Positions 1 through 4,660 of a stretch of DNA of 10,212 bases are shown here, one piece after another. Source of the stretch: Clostridium sp. UBA6758. Its GTDB lineage: Bacteria > Bacillota > Clostridia > Clostridiales > Clostridiaceae. Location: contig DKGY01000054.1 of the NCBI GenBank assembly GCA_002453475.1, positions 80,710 to 90,921 on the forward strand. The letters are read 5' to 3'. The notes beneath the pieces were generated by a model that saw nothing but the letters and a program-made list of their open reading frames with translations, was not told the DNA's origin and ran no database searches. Position 1 is the stretch's first letter, and every line of letters starts with the position of its first letter. Made by a program: the position numbers and the translations under genes.

Positions 1-81
1 AATCCTGTTTTAGGGTTACCATTATTTTAGATATAATTAATTTTTATTATTATTTTTATTTAATAATAAATTTTCGCTTAT

Positions 82-117
82 ATTTTTATGATATACATCA
101 TATTATATCATAAAAAT
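82..117. repeat. 14-bp perfect inverted repeat, AT-rich hairpin
   Basis: The arm ATTTTTATGATATA (82-95) is perfectly complementary to TATATCATAAAAAT (104-117), separated by 8 nt. A shorter repeat, ATGAT/ATCAT, is nested at 88-101. The right arm is followed by a short T-run (117-121). It could be a weak terminator for a gene left of the window or a regulator-binding site upstream of the TPR gene. The stem has only two GC pairs, so chance in AT-rich DNA is a real alternative. Confidence 0.5.
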
Positions 118-198
118 TTTTCGTTCATTTATAACATCCACGTATTGCACTAATTGTTAAGTTACTATAGACTATTATATATGAATATAATTAAATTT

Positions 199-233
199 AC
201 TTAAATATAAGTAAAAAGATTTTTCTTTTACTT
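199..233 (+). repeat. Overlapping ACTT/AAGT hairpins in the TPR gene leader
   Basis: ACTTA (199-203) can pair with TAAGT (208-212). The same right arm lies within AAGTAAAA (209-216), which pairs perfectly with TTTTACTT (226-233), so the two hairpins exclude each other. The second hairpin ends 6 nt before the ribosome site AAGGGG (238-243). What is seen is base complementarity; a role in controlling translation of the downstream gene is inference. Confidence 0.35.
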
Positions 234-262
234 GAATAAGGGGATGAATAATTTGATATTAA

Positions 263-1291
263 GTGAGGAAACTAAAGCTAGAACTTACTGCGTGGTTAAA
301 CTTAACTTCTGATGAGCTTGATGAGGTAATTCATATTGGAGAATTTAGCAATCTACTAGATGTACTTACTACTGCATATGTTAAAAAGGGAAATCTCTTA
401 TATGATGAAAATCTATTTAACGAAGCTTTTATATACTATTCTAAAACCCTAGACTTATATAATACTATTCCTACCAAAGATGATGACATGATATTTATAT
501 ATAACAAATTAGCTAAGTGTAAAATTAAAACCCTTTGCTATGAAGAAGCCTTAGCATATCTATGTATGTGCCATTCTTTTACCTTAGAAAATAAGGATAA
601 AGATAATTATTATAATTGCACTTATAATATAGCGTTAACCTATAAAAAGTTAAATGATTTTGATAATTCTATTCTGTATATAGATAAGTTTTTAGATGAT
701 ATTGATATTAATAATGACCTAACTAGATATGTTCAAGGAATAATTTTAAAAGCTAACTGTTACCTTAGTAAGAATTCTAATTTTCAAGCTATAACTCTGT
801 ATAAAGAACTTCTTTATACCTTTGGAGATAAATTAGGAATCTATAAAGGATATATCTATAATAATTTGGCATTAGCCTATTCATATGAAAATAATAATGA
901 TGATGCTCTAAAATATTTTAATAAGGCCATAGATTTTAAATCTTCTAATGATAAAGATAGTCTTGACAGTGCATTAATATATATGGCTAAGTTATATATG
1001 AAAATAGGTTTTAATAAAGAAGCTATTTCTAAAATTAAAGACGGATTAAAATTGGCTAAAGAATATTCTCACAGTGAAAATTCACTACTAGGATATAGTC
1101 TTTTAGAACAAATATATATGGAACTAAATGATATTGAGGAACTTAGAACTCTCTATTCTGAAATGTTAGAAAATTTTAAAGATGTTGACCCTAGTATAAC
1201 TATGGAGATATATTCAAAACTCTCTAACCTTTTACCTGATAATATTGGATATAATAAATTAGACACTATTTTTAGAGTAAATAATTTATAA
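263..1291 (+). CDS. Tetratricopeptide-repeat protein, possibly an HTH-TPR regulator lacking its N-terminal domain
   Basis: The protein has 342 residues if begun at the GTG. It is made almost wholly of paired amphipathic helices typical of TPR repeats, for example around residues 40-75, 115-145, 190-225 and 235-270 (NNLALAYSYENNNDDALKYF is a clear repeat). There is no signal peptide or membrane segment, so it is probably cytosolic. In clostridia such repeat arrays often form the C-terminal part of about 420-residue regulators with an N-terminal Cro/C1 HTH; that domain is absent here. The start is doubtful. The only good Shine-Dalgarno (AAGGGG, 238-243) is about 20 nt before the GTG and instead fits a TTG at 253 in another frame, which stops at 310. 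A frameshift or N-terminal loss is possible. The gene ends at a shared terminator. TPR identity is firm; role and start are not. Confidence 0.8.
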   Translation: MRKLKLELTAWLNLTSDELDEVIHIGEFSNLLDVLTTAYVKKGNLLYDENLFNEAFIYYSKTLDLYNTIPTKDDDMIFIYNKLAKCKIKTLCYEEALAYLCMCHSFTLENKDKDNYYNCTYNIALTYKKLNDFDNSILYIDKFLDDIDINNDLTRYVQGIILKANCYLSKNSNFQAITLYKELLYTFGDKLGIYKGYIYNNLALAYSYENNNDDALKYFNKAIDFKSSNDKDSLDSALIYMAKLYMKIGFNKEAISKIKDGLKLAKEYSHSENSLLGYSLLEQIYMELNDIEELRTLYSEMLENFKDVDPSITMEIYSKLSNLLPDNIGYNKLDTIFRVNNL

Positions 1292-1303
1292 GTTAATATA
1301 ATA

Positions 1304-1330
1304 AAAAGGATTGGAAACTCCAATCCTTTT
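1304..1330. terminator. Bidirectional intrinsic terminator between convergent genes
   Basis: A perfect 12-bp stem, AAAAGGATTGGA (1304-1315) with TCCAATCCTTTT (1319-1330), closes a 3-nt loop. T-rich tracts follow on both strands. It lies 12 nt after the TPR stop and about 70 nt after the stop of the minus-strand HTH gene, so it can end both transcripts. Confidence 0.9.
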
Positions 1331-1398
1331 ATATTTAGTGTTAATTCACTTATAAAATTCATATATACTTAATTTATTACCATCTAAAATGAAAAGTA

Positions 1399-1608
1399 CT
1401 ACTCCTCATCCTCTCTATACTCCAATATATCACCTGGTTGACAATCCAGAGCCTTACATATAGCTTCTAATGTAGTAAATCTTACGGCCTTTGCCTTATT
1501 ATTCTTTAAAATAGATAAGTTAGCCATGGTTATTCCAACTTTTTCTGAAAGTTCAGTAGCACTCATCTTTCTCTTTGCCATCATTACATCTACGTTAACA
1601 ATTATCAA
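1399..1608 (-). CDS. Small Cro/C1-type helix-turn-helix transcriptional regulator (YozG-like)
   Basis: This 69-residue protein is essentially one DNA-binding domain of the HTH_26/Cro-C1 type. The helix-turn-helix lies at about residues 16-40 (SATELSEKVGITMANLSILK), followed by the conserved helix TLEAICKALDCQPGDILEY. The TTG start is chosen because GGAAGGTGG (1614-1622) sits 5 nt upstream and the N-terminus (MIIVNVDVMMAKRKMS) matches the usual family form. The gene follows the DUF2975 membrane protein by 14 nt, and its ribosome site begins right after that gene's stop, so the two are almost certainly co-transcribed and probably translationally coupled. Such regulators commonly act on their own operon; the palindrome at 2124-2139 is a candidate site (inference). 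Targets beyond that are unknown. Confidence 0.93.
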   Translation of the reverse strand: MIIVNVDVMMAKRKMSATELSEKVGITMANLSILKNNKAKAVRFTTLEAICKALDCQPGDILEYREDEE

Positions 1609-1622
1609 TTAATCCACCTTCC

Positions 1623-2078
1623 TTATATAGTAAGATCATTTTCTTCTTGAAGTTCTATTCCATTATTTATAAGTTCTCTTACTACTGAAGAAATGATAAA
1701 TACCATCATGGTAGCAAAAGTTATAACTATACAAATTAAATTCTTATATATGAATATTGTTCCTGCTAAATAAGTAACAAAGGCTATAAATGCACATATA
1801 CTTATCACCTTTAGCGCCTTTATACTATCTTTACAAAAGGGACTTCCTTTTAATAGCTTTCCACTCAATTTCATTACTGATATAAGTATTAATAAAAAGG
1901 GTATATAAGTTATATATAAGAATATTTTAACTCCTCCCCCTATATCTAATCCAGCATTAGATATATTACTAAGGTACCAATTTACTATATTGGGCAATGT
2001 AGCTCCAGCTATTATAGTTATAACTACCGATAAAACTGATACAATATAAAGTATCTTTCTAAATAACATATTTTTCAA
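1623..2078 (-). CDS. DUF2975 family integral membrane protein (YoaS-like)
   Basis: A small, strongly hydrophobic protein of 151 residues with four predicted membrane helices, at about residues 9-31, 51-70, 89-110 and 112-133. A conserved-looking loop (GSPFCKDSIKALKVIS) lies between helices 2 and 3, and a charged tail (ELQEENDLTI) ends the protein. This layout and the downstream small Cro/C1 regulator match the DUF2975 family, whose function is not established. I start it at TTG 2078: the ribosome site GAGGTGAT (2083-2090) lies 8 nt before this codon, whereas the upstream in-frame GTG at 2087 falls inside the site. The gene is first in a two-gene operon. A plausible role is a membrane partner that signals to or is controlled by the regulator; this is inference from pairing only. 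Confidence 0.88.
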   Translation of the reverse strand: MKNMLFRKILYIVSVLSVVITIIAGATLPNIVNWYLSNISNAGLDIGGGVKIFLYITYIPFLLILISVMKLSGKLLKGSPFCKDSIKALKVISICAFIAFVTYLAGTIFIYKNLICIVITFATMMVFIISSVVRELINNGIELQEENDLTI

Positions 2079-2097
2079 ATTTATCACCTCTAACCAA

Positions 2098-2126
2098 AGC
2101 TTATCACAAGAAACTTTTCACGTCAA
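2098..2126 (-). promoter_or_regulatory. Probable sigma-A promoter of the DUF2975-HTH operon
   Basis: On the minus strand, TTGACG (2126-2121) is followed by a 17-nt spacer and TAAGCT (2103-2098). The -35 is close to consensus and the -10 is weaker. An alternative -10 is TGATAA, with shorter spacing. The predicted leader to the TTG start is only about 13 nt. The -35 overlaps a perfect palindrome. Confidence 0.5.
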
Positions 2127-2139
2127 TAAATATTTATTG
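2124..2139. promoter_or_regulatory. 16-bp perfect palindrome, candidate operator
   Basis: CAATAAATATTTATTG reads the same on both strands and covers the upstream half of the -35 of the DUF2975-HTH promoter. A dimeric Cro/C1 protein binding here would block RNA polymerase. The palindrome is seen directly; the link to the HTH encoded in the operon is inference. Confidence 0.45.
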
Positions 2140-2167
2140 TTATTCAATAAGCATTTATATCACTTAA

Positions 2168-2202
2168 AAAAGCTATCTCAAAATTATTCTGAGATAGCTT
2201 TT
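2168..2202 (-). terminator. Intrinsic terminator after cvfB
   Basis: A 13-bp stem, AAAAGCTATCTCA (2168-2180) with TGAGATAGCTTTT (2190-2202), has a 9-nt loop. On the minus strand it is followed by a T-run and lies 8 nt beyond the cvfB stop. It separates the three-gene run from the DUF2975 operon. The + strand copy also ends in T residues. Confidence 0.9.
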
Positions 2203-2210
2203 AACTTTAA

Positions 2211-3056
2211 TTATATTTTTTGCTTTAACCTAGTACCATTTTCATCTTGCTCTATAAGTCCTTTTTTCATCAGTGCACCTAAAGATCTTTTAAATGCATT
2301 CTTGCTAGCCTTAAAATATTTCTTTATATCATCTGGACTAGTCTTATCATTGAATTTCATTGAACCTTGGTTTTTCTTTAAGTAGCTAAGAATAACCTCC
2401 TCTAGGTCTCCCATCTCTTCAAGACGAGGTTTTCTTGTGGTGATTTGTATTTTACCATCATCAAAGTATTTCTTTACTCTAGCCTTTATTTTATCACCAA
2501 TGGAAATATCATCATAACATTCACTTTTTAATATTATTCCTCTGAATGTATTGTCTATAGCTACAACTAAATTTCCATTAGAGTGCTTTCCATACACCAC
2601 ACCTTCTACTTCTTCTCCAACATTATAGTGAGTTGTATCATGTAAGTATCTGTCTACCCTAGTTGTTGCAGCTATTCTATTGGTTTTATCTACATATAGA
2701 TAAAATAAATAATTTTTATCTACTTCTAATTCAAAGGGTGCTTCTCTAAATGGAACTAATACATCTCTTTCTATGCCTATGCTAACAAAGTATCCTATTC
2801 CAGTTTTATCTACTACTTTTAAATAAGCTAAATCTCCTACCTGTGCTTCTACTGGCTTCATAGTAGCTATTGGTCTATCCTTAGAATCTCTGTACAGAAA
2901 TACATCTACTTCATCATCTACTGCTATTTCTCCTACTATATTACCACTTGGTATTAGTATGTCTTCAGAAGTTGTTTTTCCCTCTGCATCTAAATAATAT
3001 CCAAATTCACAACTTCTTGATACTTTAAGGGTATTAATCTTTCCTAATTCTATCAT
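2211..3056 (-). CDS. cvfB: CvfB/YitL-type S1 domain RNA-binding protein
   Basis: The 281-residue protein has the CvfB architecture: three S1-like OB-fold domains at about residues 1-67, 70-138 and 146-210, then a winged-helix domain at about 217-278 (GDLEEVILSYLKK through KKGLIEQDENG). Family landmarks include DILIP in the first domain, VGDLAYLKVVDKTGIGYF in the second and EGVVYGKHSNGNLVVAI in the third. In Staphylococcus aureus CvfB binds RNA and affects virulence gene expression; the B. subtilis homologue is YitL. It is cytosolic. The ATG start has TAGGAGA 7 nt upstream. It is the last gene of a minus-strand run, 38 nt after the methionine sulfoxide reductase gene, and ends at a strong terminator. 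Length is normal for the family and nothing is missing. Confidence 0.94.
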   Translation of the reverse strand: MIELGKINTLKVSRSCEFGYYLDAEGKTTSEDILIPSGNIVGEIAVDDEVDVFLYRDSKDRPIATMKPVEAQVGDLAYLKVVDKTGIGYFVSIGIERDVLVPFREAPFELEVDKNYLFYLYVDKTNRIAATTRVDRYLHDTTHYNVGEEVEGVVYGKHSNGNLVVAIDNTFRGIILKSECYDDISIGDKIKARVKKYFDDGKIQITTRKPRLEEMGDLEEVILSYLKKNQGSMKFNDKTSPDDIKKYFKASKNAFKRSLGALMKKGLIEQDENGTRLKQKI

Positions 3057-3094
3057 TTATTTTCTCCTATCTCCTTTAAAAGCTTTGCTTATAT

Positions 3095-3592
3095 TTATAA
3101 TTGACTCCAATCAATATATTTATTAAGCTTATCTACAAATTTTATTAAATATTTCTCTTCTAATTCCGTAAATGTGTTAAATTCATAACTATCTATATCA
3201 AGTACTCCATAAACTACATCATTTTTTATTATTGGAATTACTATTTCAGAGTTTGATGCAGAATCACATGCAATATGTCCTGGAAAATCATGAACATTAT
3301 CTATTCTTTGAATTTCCTTAGTTGCTACCGCTGTTCCACATACACCTTTTCCTATAGCTATTCTATTGCAAGCTGGTAGACCTTGAAATGGTCCTAGAAC
3401 AAGCTCTTCATTTCTTACAAAGTAAAATCCACTCCAGTTTAATTTATCAAAAATGGCATATATAATAGCAGAAGCATTAGAAATATTTGCATATATGTCT
3501 TTTTCTGAACTTAGCTGGCCTTCTAAGAGGATTAACATGTATTTATATTTTTCTTCTGTAGTCATTTTTTTCATTACATCTAGCTTTATCAA
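3095..3592 (-). CDS. msrC: GAF-fold free methionine-R-sulfoxide reductase (fRMsr, MsrC/YtsP type)
   Basis: This enzyme reduces free L-methionine-R-sulfoxide, usually with thioredoxin, and acts in the cytosol. The family signature is present: GPFQGLPACNRI, GKGVCGTA, HDFPGHIACDSASNSEI and YGVLDIDS. The three redox cysteines are at residues 75, 85 and 109 (numbered from the TTG start), with the same 10 and 24 spacing as Cys84/94/118 of the E. coli enzyme. I choose TTG 3592 because AGGAG lies 8 nt upstream and the protein then begins MIKLD. The in-frame ATG at 3610 would add six residues and has no ribosome site. The length of 165 residues is normal. The gene sits about 44 nt after the gamma-carbonic-anhydrase-like gene and 38 nt before cvfB, so all three may share a transcript. 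Confidence 0.93.
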   Translation of the reverse strand: MIKLDVMKKMTTEEKYKYMLILLEGQLSSEKDIYANISNASAIIYAIFDKLNWSGFYFVRNEELVLGPFQGLPACNRIAIGKGVCGTAVATKEIQRIDNVHDFPGHIACDSASNSEIVIPIIKNDVVYGVLDIDSYEFNTFTELEEKYLIKFVDKLNKYIDWSQL

Positions 3593-3636
3593 ATATATCT
3601 CTCCTAGCATAATTTTATTATTTCAGAGGTACCCTT

Positions 3637-4149
3637 TTACTCTTGAATTTTTTTATGCTCTCTTCCCATGTCTACATAATGCTCAGCTGAAGATTTTATA
3701 GATTTAATTTCTTCTTCTGTTAACTCCCTTACCACCTTAGCTGGGCTTCCTATACATAATACTCCACTTGGAATATTTTTATTTTGGGTTACAAGGCTTC
3801 CTGCTCCTATAATTGTATTATCCCCAATTTCAGCTCCATTTAATATTACTGATCCCATTCCTACTAACACATTATTTCCTACATTACATCCATGAATTAT
3901 ACAGTTATGACCTATAGTTACATTATCTCCTATAGTAGTTGATATTCCAAAATCGTTATGTACAGTAGAATTCTCTTGAATATTAGTATTTTTTCCTATA
4001 GTCGTGGTATCCATATCACTTCTAATTACTGCGCTATACCATACATTAGTATTTTCTCCTATAGTCACATCTCCTATTACCGTTGCATTTTCTGCTATAA
4101 AACATGTTTCATCTATAATTGGTGCATTTCCTTTAAGTGCTTTTATCAT
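3637..4149 (-). CDS. Gamma-carbonic-anhydrase-like left-handed beta-helix protein (YrdA/PaaY family)
   Basis: The 170-residue protein is a hexapeptide-repeat (LbetaH) protein. From about residue 20 to 120 it repeats the [IV]G-x4 pattern (VIGDVTIGENTNVWYSAVIR, TIGDNVTIGHNCIIHG, IGDNTIIGAG), followed by the family's C-terminal segment GSPAKVVRELTEEEI and a helix. The three metal-binding histidines of gamma carbonic anhydrases are all present: H64 (STVHND), H81 (TIGHN) and H86 (IIHGC). Active enzymes are trimers with zinc or iron at the subunit interface. Many bacterial members are annotated as carbonic anhydrase or acyltransferase and lack tested activity, so the substrate is uncertain. It begins a minus-strand run with fRMsr and cvfB. 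The ribosome site (AAGGATGGGATG) is acceptable but not strong. Confidence 0.92.
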   Translation of the reverse strand: MIKALKGNAPIIDETCFIAENATVIGDVTIGENTNVWYSAVIRSDMDTTTIGKNTNIQENSTVHNDFGISTTIGDNVTIGHNCIIHGCNVGNNVLVGMGSVILNGAEIGDNTIIGAGSLVTQNKNIPSGVLCIGSPAKVVRELTEEEIKSIKSSAEHYVDMGREHKKIQE

Positions 4150-4532
4150 TTTTCATCCCATCCTTTGTACTTTAAATTTCTATAATCTTAACTTTAATTT
4201 TTAAAATTCCCTAAAATTATATAAAAATATAATTTATAAATTTATATGAACTTAACAATAATTATTATCTTTTTATATAAAGTAATGATACCATAATTTA
4301 AAAGTCTATTGTGTAATATTTTATTTTTTTCTATTATTCATCAAGTAATTACTGAATTATGTATTTATTTTTTTATATGTATTATGAAATTATATTAAAT
4401 TGTAATAAATTTTATAACTTTGTCATAAAATTTTATTAGGTAATCAGTTAAAGTGGTTAAGGTACTGAAATCTACTTAATTTAAGGCTATTTTTAGGTAT
4501 CAACAAGCACAGTTTAATGGAAATTTCAATAG

Positions 4533-4561
4533 TTGTATGAAAAATTTTTTTATAATATAAT
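4533..4561 (+). promoter_or_regulatory. nrdJ promoter (sigma-A type)
   Basis: TTGTAT (4533-4538), a 17-nt spacer and TATAAT (4556-4561) form a near-consensus promoter. The predicted start of transcription is near 4568, giving a leader of about 93 nt. The last two bases of the -10 overlap the first NrdR box. Confidence 0.75.
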
Positions 4562-4575
4562 ACAACATATAGTGC
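4560..4575 (+). promoter_or_regulatory. NrdR box 1
   Basis: ATACAACATATAGTGC matches 13 of 16 positions of the NrdR-box consensus (acaCwAtATaTwGtgt). It covers the end of the -10 and the predicted transcription start. NrdR is the nucleotide-sensing repressor of ribonucleotide reductase genes, so binding here should block nrdJ transcription. Confidence 0.8.
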
Positions 4576-4590
4576 TGAAGCACATTTCGA

Positions 4591-4606
4591 ACACAATATA
4601 TAGTAT
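4591..4606 (+). promoter_or_regulatory. NrdR box 2
   Basis: ACACAATATATAGTAT matches 15 of 16 consensus positions. It begins exactly 15 bp after box 1, a 31-bp period equal to about three helical turns, which is the known arrangement of paired NrdR boxes. Being downstream of the promoter, it fits a repressor role. Confidence 0.88.
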
Positions 4607-4617
4607 ATGGAGTATTT

Positions 4618-4653
4618 AGGGGGTGACTTGCTAATCATAACAATGTGATTAGC
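4618..4653 (+). promoter_or_regulatory. nrdJ translational leader: strong SD, six-codon in-frame mini-ORF and hairpin
   Basis: The strong ribosome site AGGGGGTGA (4618-4626) lies about 37 nt before the nrdJ ATG, far beyond normal spacing. Between them is a perfect 8-bp hairpin, GCTAATCA (4630-4637) with TGATTAGC (4646-4653). A TTG at 4628 starts a six-codon reading frame ending at TGA 4646-4648, in frame with nrdJ and 12 nt before its ATG. Either the hairpin brings the site nearer to the ATG (about 13 nt unpaired), or the mini-ORF is translated and ribosomes re-initiate. Both are inferences. Confidence 0.5.
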
Positions 4654-4660
4654 TTTTATA

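Larger units (their letters stand above)
4150..4660. other. 511-nt divergent intergenic region
   Basis: No convincing gene is present. A minus-strand open frame at 4444-4677 would run over the nrdJ promoter and has no family resemblance, so I discard it. Positions 4150-4440 are extremely AT-rich and must contain the promoter of the gamma-carbonic-anhydrase run, but no single -35/-10 pair stands out. Positions 4530-4660 hold the nrdJ control elements listed separately. I do not find the conserved B12 box of a cobalamin riboswitch. The stretch 4441-4530 is less AT-rich and unexplained. Confidence 0.7.

Noticed and set aside
1153..1362. Minus-strand hydrophobic open frame spanning the end of the TPR gene
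   Set aside because: It reads through the terminator hairpin and overlaps the TPR coding region; its hydrophobicity comes from antisense AT-rich codons.
3958..4204. Plus-strand open frames opposite the gamma-carbonic-anhydrase gene
   Set aside because: They are antisense shadows of the hexapeptide repeats, with no ribosome site or recognisable protein pattern.
4257..4268. PerR/Fur-like core ATAATTATTAT upstream of the gamma-carbonic-anhydrase gene
   Set aside because: Only the central 11 bases fit; the flanks do not match the 15-bp PerR box, and such an AT-only core is expected by chance in this region.
4441..4660. Cobalamin riboswitch before nrdJ
   Set aside because: I could not find the conserved B12 box or the usual long multi-stem layout; the leader after the predicted transcription start is only about 93 nt.
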